From: Thermoleophilia bacterium
Lineage (GTDB): Bacteria > Actinomycetota > Thermoleophilia > Gaiellales > Gaiellaceae
Length of the DNA stretch: 42,867 nucleotides
Direction of reading: 5' to 3'
NCBI GenBank assembly: GCA_029865325.1
Contig: JAOUHF010000007.1
Span: forward strand, 1 to 42,867
The notes beneath the pieces were generated by a model. That model ran no database searches, was not told where the DNA came from, and worked only from the letters and a program-made list of their open reading frames with translations. The translations under genes and the position numbers were made by a program. Shown here piece after piece: positions 6,085 to 14,187 of this stretch (position 1 is the stretch's first letter; the number at the start of each line of letters is the position of its first letter).

Positions 6085-8046
6085 CTAGCCGAATCCACCG
6101 CCGCCTCCGCCACCGCCGCCACCGCCCCCACCGGAGAACCCACCGCCACCTCCGCCCCCGCCCGAGTTCGGCGGCGCGAGCGCCGAGCCGAAGCCTGATG
6201 CAAGGTCTCCGATAGAGAGGCTGGTCGCACCCGAGCCGAGGTCACCGGCAGACGAGATCCAGTAGACAGAGCTCGCTTGATGCATCGCCTGGGGCATATG
6301 TAGCTGTGCTCCCTGGAGAACGCGCTCGGCGATCCCGAACGCGATCCCATAGACGAGGTACCGCTCCCACAGCGCGAGCGTCGCGGGAGGTGCTTCGTGG
6401 AGTCGCGGGAAGTCCGTGAGATACCGGCGGAAGGCCTCCCAGCGCTCGGCCTCCTCCTGGCCACGCTTCGTTCGGCGGCGCCAGGCTCGCCGGTTGAACA
6501 CGAGCGTCGCGACGCAGAGCACGCCGTTCGCGATCAGGCAGGCTCCGACTCCGACCAGCACAACGTCCAGGTACCTCGGATACACAGGGCGCCAGCCGTT
6601 GCTCGCGAGGACGATCAAGAGCGCGCCCGCGAGCCCGAAGAGAGCTGCTCCGAGTACGAGCGGAATCGCCCCGCGCGAGCGGAACCACGAACGCCGACTG
6701 ACCTCTTCGCTGATCCTCTCCTTGAACGACGTGAATCGAGGGTGCATCGACTCGCGCTCGTCCTCGATGCGTTCGCGGAACCGCGACAGCCGCTCCGTCG
6801 ACCCGTCGAGAACCGCGTCGATCACATCGGCGACCTCCGCCTCCCACGACGTGAGGTCCTGCGGAGTGCCGGCGGAAAGCTCGAGATCGGACACTTGCTC
6901 CGACCGCAGGCCGCCCCAGATCGGCCGCTCGGTCGTGGTCGGCTCGCTCCTGTAGACGCCGCGTCGGATCAGGTCGAAAAGCGTCGCCGTGAACTCATAC
7001 GAGCCGGCTTGGCCGCCTTGGCGGAGCAGCGTCGGTACGAGGGCGGGCTGCGTGTCGGTCGGAGGCTCCTGCTCGTACTCCCGGTCGTAGCCCGTTCGTC
7101 GCTCCCGGCCCAGGAACCAGAACACCGCTGCAACGACCAGTAGCGCGGGGATCGTCGCAAGCCCGAGGACGAGCAACCCGGTGCGGATCGGGTGATCCTT
7201 GAGCGCCTGGATGCGCTCGCTGTCACGCCCGTAGCGCTCGGCATCGGCGCGCTCCTCTTCGAGGATCCGATCGAAAGCGTTTCCTCGAGCGATCTTCATG
7301 CCGAGCGTCGACGAGAACGCCGAGCGCGGGATGAGCGAGCGCAACTCGACGAACTGGTGGGCTGGAACGCCAACGGCGCGGAGCGTCACGCGGCGACCGG
7401 CGAGGTCGACGTCGCCGCGCACCCACACGGGCTTGCCCCAGGCCCTGAGGATTCCCTCGGGCGCGCTCTCGATCGCGACGAGACGCGAGAGCGGTTCGGC
7501 CCACTGGTCTCCCCAGACCTTGAGGTTGACGTCGACGACGTCGTCGTACGCGACCGCGACGCCGCGGAGCGTGTACGAGACCGTGAAAGCTCGCGTCTGG
7601 TCGCGAGCATCGAAGTACCAGACGATGCGCATGCCATCCCCGTGCCGCACGACGCCGAACGTCCGCGCTGGGCCGGGACCGAGGTCTGTCGTAGTCCCTT
7701 GTCTGTATGCGACGCCGCGCTCGGCGACGGACGGGAGGAAGAGCGTCTCACCGGGTCGAAGCGGAATATCGCGGTACCCGAAGTGAAAGTCGCCCGAGAA
7801 AGCGACCTCGATCCGCTCGCTGATCCCGAGAGCGCCGTCGGGCTGGACGTCGACAGCGACATCAGCCGTGAGGAGCGAGAAGCCGTCGGCGCGAGCGACG
7901 CTGGGGAGCACGAGCGCGGCCGCCGTGCCCAGTACCACGCAGCCGATGATCAGCCGTAGCGGCAGCGGCCGCGAAGCGGACGCCTTCAGAGATCTTCGCG
8001 CGACCGGAAAGTCCGCGCGAGCGGATTTCCGGTCTTGCGCACTCAA
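6085..8046 (-). CDS. DUF2207 membrane protein with glycine-rich tail
   Basis: A 653-residue protein of the DUF2207 family. An N-terminal hydrophobic segment (LRLIIGCVVLGTAAALVLP, about 30-50) is a signal or anchor. The outward DUF2207 beta-rich domain follows (DVAVDVQPDGALGISERIEVAF and SGDFHFGYRDIPL). Then come a membrane helix (LLVLGLATIPALLVVAAVFWFL), a cytoplasmic region, two further helices and a final glycine-rich tail typical of the family. Function is unknown; the family often accompanies LemA. The start chosen is TTG at 8046, which overlaps the LemA stop as TTGA and keeps the signal segment near the N-terminus; the exact start is uncertain. Confidence 0.88.
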   Translation of the reverse strand: MSAQDRKSARADFPVARRSLKASASRPLPLRLIIGCVVLGTAAALVLPSVARADGFSLLTADVAVDVQPDGALGISERIEVAFSGDFHFGYRDIPLRPGETLFLPSVAERGVAYRQGTTTDLGPGPARTFGVVRHGDGMRIVWYFDARDQTRAFTVSYTLRGVAVAYDDVVDVNLKVWGDQWAEPLSRLVAIESAPEGILRAWGKPVWVRGDVDLAGRRVTLRAVGVPAHQFVELRSLIPRSAFSSTLGMKIARGNAFDRILEEERADAERYGRDSERIQALKDHPIRTGLLVLGLATIPALLVVAAVFWFLGRERRTGYDREYEQEPPTDTQPALVPTLLRQGGQAGSYEFTATLFDLIRRGVYRSEPTTTERPIWGGLRSEQVSDLELSAGTPQDLTSWEAEVADVIDAVLDGSTERLSRFRERIEDERESMHPRFTSFKERISEEVSRRSWFRSRGAIPLVLGAALFGLAGALLIVLASNGWRPVYPRYLDVVLVGVGACLIANGVLCVATLVFNRRAWRRRTKRGQEEAERWEAFRRYLTDFPRLHEAPPATLALWERYLVYGIAFGIAERVLQGAQLHMPQAMHQASSVYWISSAGDLGSGATSLSIGDLASGFGSALAPPNSGGGGGGGGFSGGGGGGGGGGGGGFG

Positions 8047-8597
8047 AAGTCGACCTTCGGTGCCTCCCGCTGTGTGTCGTCCTCGACCTCGAAGAACTCG
8101 CGGATCGAGAATCCGAACGGTCCGGCGATCATGAGCCCCGGGAACGTCTGGACGGTGTTGTTGTAGGTCAGTACGGAGTCGTTGTAGACCTGCCGGCTCA
8201 CGGCGACCCGGTTCTCCGTCTCCGCAAGCTCCGTCTGGAGCTGCCGGAAGTTCTCGTCTGCCTGAAGCTCGGGATACGCCTCGGCCAACGCAAAGAGCCT
8301 GCCGAGGGCCGCACCGAGTATTCCTTCCGCAGCTGCGGTGTCCGCGGGGGTCTTCGCGTTCTGGGCCGCCGTGCGTGCCTCGGTCACGGCCTCGAACGTC
8401 CCGCGCTCGTGCGCTGCGTAGCCCTTCACGGACTCGACCAGGTTCGGAATGAGATCCCAGCGGCGCTTGAGCTGGACCTCGACCTGTGCCCACGCGTTGT
8501 CGACCCGGTTCCGCCGCTGAACGAGGCGGTTGTACAGCGCGACGAGCATCAGCCCGACGAGGAGGACGAGCCCAACGATGACGAGCAGCCAGATCAT
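8043..8597 (-). CDS. LemA family protein
   Basis: A 184-residue protein with one N-terminal membrane helix (IWLLVIVGLVLLVGLMLVALYN) followed by the helical LemA domain, with the hallmark NRLVQRRNRVDNAWAQVEVQL and RRWDLIPNLVESVKGYAAHE. LemA proteins are envelope-associated and their role is poorly defined. The ATG at 8597 has GGAGG (minus strand, 8606-8602) four bases upstream and TAGAGT (8613-8608) as a -10 candidate. It overlaps the following DUF2207 gene by four bases, so the two are translationally coupled. Confidence 0.95.
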   Translation of the reverse strand: MIWLLVIVGLVLLVGLMLVALYNRLVQRRNRVDNAWAQVEVQLKRRWDLIPNLVESVKGYAAHERGTFEAVTEARTAAQNAKTPADTAAAEGILGAALGRLFALAEAYPELQADENFRQLQTELAETENRVAVSRQVYNDSVLTYNNTVQTFPGLMIAGPFGFSIREFFEVEDDTQREAPKVDF

Positions 8598-8601
8598 GAC
8601 G

Positions 8602-8613
8602 CCTCCGACTCTA
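8602..8613 (-). promoter_or_regulatory. promoter and ribosome site of lemA-DUF2207
   Basis: On the minus strand TAGAGT (8613-8608) is followed by GGAGG (8606-8602) and then, after four bases, the lemA ATG. The start site expected from the -10 box falls at about 8601, inside or next to GGAGG, so the box and the ribosome site partly compete as explanations. Either way the pair marks the start of lemA. Confidence 0.4.
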
Positions 8614-8645
8614 GGCGATAGGTCGCGTCGCTGGCAACCTTGTGC

Positions 8646-9371
8646 TCAGCGGGCTTTGCAGACGAAGATCATGTCTTCCTCGCCGTTGAACGGCCGGAGG
8701 TCGAACCAGCCGTAGACCACGTCCACGTCGAACCCCGCCTCATCGAGGACATGGAGCCACTCGGGGGCGGACAGCCAGTGCAGACCGAAGGTCGTGACGT
8801 CGTCTCCAGAGCGGATGGAGAGCGAGAGCGTTCGCGTTCCCTCGTCCCAGTCCGCACGCTCGAAGATCTCCGGCTCGCGCTCGAGCCAACGGCCGTCCGT
8901 CTCCTCGATGTCCTCGGGGCTGGGCGAGAAGACATCGAAGACGAAGTGCCCGTCGGCTTCGAGCAGGCTGCGCGCGGCTCGGAGCGCACGCAGCTTCTCG
9001 TCCTCGGTCTCCATGTGGAGCAGCGAGCGAAAGGGGCAGATGACGAGCGGAACGCGCTCGGGCACGGGTGGGTCGCGGAGATCTCCGAGGCGCAGGTCGA
9101 GGAGCTCCGCGACGCCGGCCGACTCCGCGGCTCTTCGAGCGAAGCCGAGCATTTCCGGCGAGGCGTCCACTCCGATCACGCTGATCCCCGCCCGCGCGAT
9201 AGGCACGGCGATACGACCCGTCCCCACCGCGAGCTCCACGACGGGGCCACCTGACGCGAGTGCCTGCTCGACGTAGAAGCCGACATCCTCCGTGACGGAG
9301 CGGCTCCACGGGTCGTAGATGGAGGCGATGCGATCGTAGAGCGCCAGAAGCGGCAAGTTACAAGTTGTCAC
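8646..9371 (-). CDS. class I SAM-dependent methyltransferase
   Basis: A 241-residue Rossmann-fold methyltransferase. Motif I is VVELAVGTGRIAVPIARAG, followed by the acidic end of strand 2 in VIGVDASPEML, then LRLGDLRDP. The short N-terminal segment LYDRIASIYDPWSRS is typical of methyltransferases that act on small molecules. The substrate cannot be told from the sequence. The GTG at 9371 is the most upstream reasonable start; a TTG a few codons in is an alternative. It is transcribed away from pheS and lies 48 bases before lemA in the same direction. Confidence 0.88.
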   Translation of the reverse strand: MTTCNLPLLALYDRIASIYDPWSRSVTEDVGFYVEQALASGGPVVELAVGTGRIAVPIARAGISVIGVDASPEMLGFARRAAESAGVAELLDLRLGDLRDPPVPERVPLVICPFRSLLHMETEDEKLRALRAARSLLEADGHFVFDVFSPSPEDIEETDGRWLEREPEIFERADWDEGTRTLSLSIRSGDDVTTFGLHWLSAPEWLHVLDEAGFDVDVVYGWFDLRPFNGEEDMIFVCKAR

Positions 9372-9446
9372 TAACCGCGCGTCCGTTGGTGCAGCGCGAG
9401 GTTCGAGAGTTTGTTGCGACTTGTCACTTGGCGAAAGGGGCGTTGG

Positions 9447-9452
9447 TAACCT
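9447..9452 (+). promoter_or_regulatory. candidate -10 box for pheS
   Basis: TAACCT lies 11 bases before the pheS ATG, giving a 5' leader of only about five bases. There is no attenuator or T-box between the methyltransferase and pheS; the 92-base gap holds only a short direct repeat CAAGTTACAAGTT at its left edge. Confidence 0.4.
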
Positions 9453-9463
9453 CGCTCACTCTC

Positions 9464-10459
9464 ATGGACCCTCAGGCTCTCGAGAACGACGCACGCGCAG
9501 CGGTTGCAGACGCTTCGTCGACCGACGACGTCGAGCGCATTCGCGTCGAGTACCTCGGGCGCAAGAGCCAGCTCAAACTGGCGCTCCGGGAGGTTCGCGA
9601 TCGCGAGACCGGAATGGCGTTGAACGCGCTCCGAGAGCGGCTCGCGGCGGCGATCGACGGCCGCGAGGGCGAGCTCGCTCGGGCCGAGATCGACCGGCGG
9701 CTGACGGAGGAGCGCGTCGACGTGACGATGCCGGGGTCGCCCGTCCGCCGAGGCCACCTTCACCTCATCACGCAGATCCGTCGAGAGGTCGAGGACATCT
9801 TCCTCGGCCTCGGGTACACGGTCGTCGACGGCCGGGAGGTCGAGACCACCCGCTACAACTTCGATGCACTCAACTTCCCGGACGGTCACCCGTCCCGATC
9901 ACCGCTCCAGACTCTCTTTCTCGATGACGACACCGTGCTCCGCACAGAAACCTCGCCGGCGCAGATCCGGACCATGGAGGCGCAGGGGCCCCCCGTCTAC
10001 ATCGTCTCGCTGGGCCGCGTGTACCGGCGAGACACTCCGGATGCGACGCATACGCCGACGTTTCATCAGGTCGAGGGACTCGTAGTCGACGAAGGCATCA
10101 CGCTTGCCGATCTGATGGGGACGCTGGACTACCTCTTGAAAGCGCTCTTCGGCGAGGCGCGCAGGACGGAGTTTCGGACGCACCACTTCCCGTTCACGGA
10201 GCCGTCCATCGAGGCGCACGTCTCGTGTCACATGTGCGACGGCTCGGGCTGCCCGGTTTGCCGACACTCGGGCTGGATCGAGATCGGCGGCGCGGGCATG
10301 GTCGACCCGAAGCTCTTCGAGTTCGTCGGCTATGACTCGGATCGGTACACGGGGTTCGCGTTCGGCTGGGGCCTCGAGCGCATCGCAGTGTTGAGGCACG
10401 GGATTCCCGACTTGCGCGAGCTCTGGCGCAACGATCCTCGGCTTCTGAGTCAGTTCTGA
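9464..10459 (+). CDS. pheS: phenylalanyl-tRNA synthetase alpha subunit
   Basis: Catalytic subunit of the alpha2-beta2 enzyme that charges tRNA-Phe. The 331-residue protein has the N-terminal coiled coil (about 1-90), class II motif 2 around VYRRDTPDATHTPTFHQVEG and motif 3 in FAFGWGLERIAVLRHG. A cysteine-bearing insert CHMCDGSGCPVCRHSGW is like that seen in many PheS proteins. The ATG at 9464 gives MDPQALENDARAAV; the frame is open further upstream but that part is not PheS-like. The TGA stop overlaps the pheT ATG by one base (TGATG). Confidence 0.98.
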   Translation: MDPQALENDARAAVADASSTDDVERIRVEYLGRKSQLKLALREVRDRETGMALNALRERLAAAIDGREGELARAEIDRRLTEERVDVTMPGSPVRRGHLHLITQIRREVEDIFLGLGYTVVDGREVETTRYNFDALNFPDGHPSRSPLQTLFLDDDTVLRTETSPAQIRTMEAQGPPVYIVSLGRVYRRDTPDATHTPTFHQVEGLVVDEGITLADLMGTLDYLLKALFGEARRTEFRTHHFPFTEPSIEAHVSCHMCDGSGCPVCRHSGWIEIGGAGMVDPKLFEFVGYDSDRYTGFAFGWGLERIAVLRHGIPDLRELWRNDPRLLSQF

Positions 10460-12753
10460 TGCGCGCTCCGCTCTCCTGGTTGCGTGAGTACGTCACGGTC
10501 GACGCGCCCGCTGACGAGATCGCGCGCCGCCTCTCGATCTCGTCTCTGGAGGTCGAGCGCGTGATCTACGTGGGAGTCGCGGACGTGGACGGCAATCTCG
10601 GGCGCTTCCTCGTCGGACGTGTCATCGCAGTCGAGCCCCACCCGAACGCCGACCGGCTGCGCGTCTGCCACGTGGACGTGGGGGAGGGCGAGGCACGCCA
10701 GATCGTCTGCGGTGCATGGAACTTCGAGGCGGGGGCGACCGTGGCCGTGGCGCTGCCGGGAGCGCGCCTGCCGATCCTCGACGTCCCGCTCGACGAGCGG
10801 GAGCTGCGCGGGCAGCACTCGCGCGGAATGATCCTGGCCGAGGACGAGATTGGCCTCGGTGACGACCACGCTGGGATCATGGTGCTTGCCGAAGGACCTG
10901 AGCCCGGAACGCCCCTCGTCGACGTCCTGCCGATTCACGATCGGGTGCTCGACGTCACTCCGACCATCAACCGCGTCGATCTTCTCTCGATGGTCGGGCT
11001 GGCTCGGGAAGTCTCTGCGCTGTTCGACGGTGATTTCCACCCGCCCGCTGCCGACGATCCGGCGATCGTGGATCGCGAGGATGTCGACGTAACAGTCGAG
11101 GATTTCGGCGGGTGCCCTCGCTATATCGGCCGAGTCTTCCGCGATGTCTCGATCGGCCCGTCGCCCCAGTGGCTTCGGTCACGCCTCTTTCTGGCTGAGA
11201 TGCGGTCGATCTCGAACGTCGTCGACGTTACGAACTACGCCATGCACGTGTGGGGCAGCCCCCTTCACGCTTTCGATAGGACGAGGCTCGCCGGCGCCCG
11301 CGTCGTCGTGCGCCGGGCCCGTCCCGGCGAGGAGCTCCGCACGCTCGACGGCACGCTGCGCCGATTGACGACGGACGACCTCATGATCACCGACGGCGAG
11401 CGCTCGGTCGCTCTCGCCGCGATCATGGGCGGAGAGGAGAGCGAGGTCACCGCTGAGACGAACGAGGTGCTCCTCGAGGCCGCCAACTTCGAGCCCCTGG
11501 GGATTCTCCGCTCGTCGGAGCGCCTCGCCCTCAGAACGGCCGGCTCGAACCGTTGGGAGAAGGGTGTGGATCCATACCTCGCCGAGCCCGCGGCAGTGCT
11601 TGCGAGCCGGATGATCGTCGACCTCGCCGGCGCGCGGATGACAGGTCACGTGGATGTCCAATCGGGCCTCCCGGAGCGGCCGGTCGTGCGGCTGCGCACG
11701 GATCGCGCGAGTCGGCTGATCGGGCTCGTTGTCGCCCCCGACGAGCAGCGCTCGCTTCTCGAACGGCTCGAGTTCGAGGTCTCGCCCGAGTGGGACGTCA
11801 CGGTGCCGACCTGGCGCGCTCGCGACGTCACACGCGAGGTCGACGTGATCGAGGAGGTCGCGCGCGTCGTTCTCGACCGTGTGCCGCACACGATGCCGCT
11901 CCGCCGACATGTTCGCGGACGACTCTCGAAGGATCAGCGGCTGCGACGGCTCGTCGAGGACGTGCTCGTAGGGGCCGGGCTCTCCGAGGCGTACACGTGG
12001 AGCCTCGCGGCGTCCGACCCGGACTCGCGCGCGATTCGCTTGCCCGATCCGATGACGTCGGACCAGGCGATCCTCCGAACGACGCTCTTCCCGGGGCTCA
12101 TCGAAGCTGCCCGCACAGGCCTCGACGCAGGCGCCGTCGACATCGCGCTCTTCGAGATCGCACGCGTGTATCTGCCCTCGGACGAGCAGCTCCCGGATGA
12201 GCACTGGCGCGTGGCCGGCGTCGTTGCCGGAGGCTACGAGGCCGTCAAAGGAGTGCTCGAGGTGCTCTACGCGGCGCTGCAGCTCGATCTTCGGGTGGAG
12301 CGCGGGCAGCACTCGCTGCTTCATCCGGGCAAGTCGGCTACAACCGAGGCGGGCTGGCTCGGCGAGCTTCACCCAACCTTGCTCGACGGCGTCTGGGGCG
12401 CGTTCGAGCTCGACCTCACGACCCTCTTTGCACCGGTACCCGAGCGCGTCGTCTACGAGGACGTGCTCACGTTCCCTGCCGTCCTCCAGGACATCGCGGT
12501 GACCGTGGACGAGGATGTCGAGGCCGGTGCGCTCGTCGATGCCGCCCGTGAAGCTGCTGGACCGCTACTACGAGAGGCACGCGTCTTCGACGTCTATCGC
12601 GGAGAGCAGGTCGGCCACGGACGCAAGTCGGTCGCCATTCACCTCGCATTCCAGTCGCCGGAGCGTACGTTGACCGAGGAGGAGGCGACCGCGTTTCGAG
12701 ACGAGATCGTCGCTCTGCTCGTGGAGCGATTCGGCGCCGAGCTCCGCGCGTAG
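10459..12753 (+). CDS. pheT: phenylalanyl-tRNA synthetase beta subunit
   Basis: Non-catalytic beta subunit, 764 residues, needed for tRNA binding and editing. The domains are in usual order: N-terminal B1 and OB-fold tRNA-binding domain (about 40-155, with VEPHPNADRLRVCHVDVG), the B3/B4 editing domain (about 210-370), B5 (about 400-470, with FEVSPEWDVTVPTWRARDVTREVD), the class II-like core and a C-terminal FDX-ACB anticodon domain (VLTFPAVLQDIAVTVDEDV to the end). It directly overlaps pheS by one base, so the subunits are co-translated. Confidence 0.98.
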   Translation: MRAPLSWLREYVTVDAPADEIARRLSISSLEVERVIYVGVADVDGNLGRFLVGRVIAVEPHPNADRLRVCHVDVGEGEARQIVCGAWNFEAGATVAVALPGARLPILDVPLDERELRGQHSRGMILAEDEIGLGDDHAGIMVLAEGPEPGTPLVDVLPIHDRVLDVTPTINRVDLLSMVGLAREVSALFDGDFHPPAADDPAIVDREDVDVTVEDFGGCPRYIGRVFRDVSIGPSPQWLRSRLFLAEMRSISNVVDVTNYAMHVWGSPLHAFDRTRLAGARVVVRRARPGEELRTLDGTLRRLTTDDLMITDGERSVALAAIMGGEESEVTAETNEVLLEAANFEPLGILRSSERLALRTAGSNRWEKGVDPYLAEPAAVLASRMIVDLAGARMTGHVDVQSGLPERPVVRLRTDRASRLIGLVVAPDEQRSLLERLEFEVSPEWDVTVPTWRARDVTREVDVIEEVARVVLDRVPHTMPLRRHVRGRLSKDQRLRRLVEDVLVGAGLSEAYTWSLAASDPDSRAIRLPDPMTSDQAILRTTLFPGLIEAARTGLDAGAVDIALFEIARVYLPSDEQLPDEHWRVAGVVAGGYEAVKGVLEVLYAALQLDLRVERGQHSLLHPGKSATTEAGWLGELHPTLLDGVWGAFELDLTTLFAPVPERVVYEDVLTFPAVLQDIAVTVDEDVEAGALVDAAREAAGPLLREARVFDVYRGEQVGHGRKSVAIHLAFQSPERTLTEEEATAFRDEIVALLVERFGAELRA

Positions 12754-12780
12754 CATCAAACCGATCCCGGACTCTTGGCG

Positions 12781-12786
12781 TAGAGT
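12781..12786 (+). promoter_or_regulatory. -10 box of leaderless cupredoxin gene
   Basis: TAGAGT lies six bases before the ATG at 12793, placing the transcription start at or next to the first codon. No Shine-Dalgarno sequence is present. Confidence 0.5.
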
Positions 12787-12792
12787 CTGGCA

Positions 12793-13503
12793 ATGACGAG
12801 GATCCTCACAGTCGCCGCCGCGCTCGTCGCGGCCGCTTTGCTCCCCGCTGCGGTTGGGCAGGCAGCTCTGGGCGAGAACGCGAAGCTCCACGCCAGAGTG
12901 GGACCCGGCTTCACGATCAACCTGACCGACGCCTCCGGCGCGCGCGTGACCAAGCTCGACCCCGGGACGTACGACATCGAGGTCGAGGACGAGGCCGACG
13001 TGCACAACTTCCATCTCCGCGGGCCCGGCGTCGACCGGTCGACGAGCGTCGCCGGAGAGGGCAAGGAGCTCTGGACGGTCGAGTTCACAGACGGTACGTA
13101 CACGTACGTCTGCGACCCTCATGCGAGCCAGATGAAGGGATCGTTCGTCGTCGGGAACCCGCCCAAGCAGCCTCCGTCCTCGGGTTCGGGTGGCGGCGGC
13201 GTGGTGACCTCGAAGACCAAGCTCGTGCTGACCTCGGGACCCGGCTTCGTGATCACCCTCAAGGCAGGGGGTGGAAAGACCGTGAAGAAGATGAAGCGGG
13301 GCACGTACACGATCGTCGTGCGAGACCGTTCCCCGATTCACAACGCGCACGTCGTGGCTCCCGGATTCAATCGGAAGACGACGCTCAGGTTCGTCGGGTC
13401 GCAGACTTGGAAGGTGAAGCTCGCGCGAACGGGGACGCTGCGATTCCTCTGCGATCCGCATGCCGCTGCCGGCATGAAGGGGTCGGCAAAGGTCGTTCGG
13501 TAG
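12793..13503 (+). CDS. secreted protein with two tandem cupredoxin domains
   Basis: A 236-residue exported protein. A signal peptide covers about the first 25 residues (ILTVAAALVAAALLPAAVGQAA). Two homologous plastocyanin-like domains follow, joined by a Pro/Ser/Gly linker (about 123-138). Each has a full set of type 1 copper ligands: His71, Cys107, His110 and Met114 in the first (VHNFHL, YVCDPHASQM) and His183, Cys220, His223 and Met228 in the second (IHNAHV, FLCDPHAAAGM). It is therefore likely to bind two copper ions and carry electrons outside the membrane, or to store or buffer copper. No oxidase partner lies next to it. Confidence 0.88.
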   Translation: MTRILTVAAALVAAALLPAAVGQAALGENAKLHARVGPGFTINLTDASGARVTKLDPGTYDIEVEDEADVHNFHLRGPGVDRSTSVAGEGKELWTVEFTDGTYTYVCDPHASQMKGSFVVGNPPKQPPSSGSGGGGVVTSKTKLVLTSGPGFVITLKAGGGKTVKKMKRGTYTIVVRDRSPIHNAHVVAPGFNRKTTLRFVGSQTWKVKLARTGTLRFLCDPHAAAGMKGSAKVVR

Positions 13504-13507
13504 GGGC

Positions 13508-14161
13508 TCAGACCGAACGGCCCGCGAGCCGCCAAACCGGACCCTGGGTGAGCGCGTTCTCGGTGTCCGAGAGCCCGTGGAGCGCGGAGACTCTTCCCGT
13601 GACCCCGTCGGCATCCATTCGCTCGAAGCACCGTCGCGCCATCCCGGGCGAGACCCCGTAGCCCTGCTTGCCCGAGACGCGGAACCGCAGGGCGACTGCC
13701 TGCGGGTTGCGCGTCGGATTGAGAGGGGCGCCCAGAAGCGCTGCACGTGGCAAGTGATCGCTCGAGTCGAGATCGAGCTGGCAGAGCAGGTCGCTCCATC
13801 CCGGGGCAAGGGCCGCGACGACGTCGTCCCAGGCTTGTGCGAGGAGCGTTGGCGCGCGCTCCTCGGCCGCAAGCGCTCGCGCTGACGCGGCCTGCTGGTC
13901 GTGAGTCGTGTCGAGCAGAGAGAGCGTGCCCCAGACCCGTCTTTGGTCGAGTCGTTCGAGGAGGTTGCGAAGCCGCTCGGGGCCGCTCCCGGTCCGCGTG
14001 ACGTGGAATCTGAGCTCCCCCTCGACGCGCCCCGGTCCGAGCGGCGCCAGGATGACTGCGGCATCGGTCGTCGAACCCTCGGGAGCGAACGAGAGCCGAG
14101 CCTCGGTCCAATTGGATCCGAGATCCGTCTCGAGAAGTGCCCACTGGTCGGCGGCTCGCAT
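13508..14161 (-). CDS. hypothetical protein, 217 residues
   Basis: I do not recognise a family. The protein begins MRAADQWALLETDLGSNWTEARL, has a central region with many Arg/Glu and Ala, and ends near LAGRSV. There is no signal peptide, membrane helix or cysteine cluster, so it is probably cytoplasmic. Segments such as VEGELRFHVTRTGSGPERLRNLLERLD and AVALRFRVSGKQGYGVSPGMARRCFERMD suggest an alternating beta/alpha fold, perhaps with an internal repeat (each ends in an Arg-rich helix). It is divergent from the E1 alpha gene across a 26-base promoter region and converges with the cupredoxin gene with a four-base gap. Confidence 0.75.
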   Translation of the reverse strand: MRAADQWALLETDLGSNWTEARLSFAPEGSTTDAAVILAPLGPGRVEGELRFHVTRTGSGPERLRNLLERLDQRRVWGTLSLLDTTHDQQAASARALAAEERAPTLLAQAWDDVVAALAPGWSDLLCQLDLDSSDHLPRAALLGAPLNPTRNPQAVALRFRVSGKQGYGVSPGMARRCFERMDADGVTGRVSALHGLSDTENALTQGPVWRLAGRSV

Positions 14162-14187
14162 CGGCCGATCAGCATAATGCCCGCTCG
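14162..14187. promoter_or_regulatory. 26-bp divergent promoter with shared palindromic -10 core
   Basis: The two divergent starts are only 26 bases apart. The centre is the palindrome GCATAATGC (14172-14180). On the plus strand CATAAT (14173-14178) ends nine bases before the E1 alpha ATG. On the minus strand TATGCT (14176-14171) ends nine bases before the other ATG. The two -10 boxes overlap, so polymerase can probably engage only one direction at a time. Any -35 element of either gene would lie inside the opposite coding region. Confidence 0.55.

Noticed and set aside
8046-8493. A 149-codon N-terminal extension of the DUF2207 protein
   Set aside because: The frame is open upstream to 8493 but lies out of frame within lemA and reads as Arg/Gly-rich nonsense. 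It would also bury the signal segment in the middle of the protein.
9354-9463. tRNA-like or tmRNA-like sequence before pheS
   Set aside because: The direct repeat CAAGTTACAAGTT and some G-rich runs caught the eye, but there is no acceptor or T-arm pairing and no CCA-side stem. No ssrA gene was seen near smpB either.
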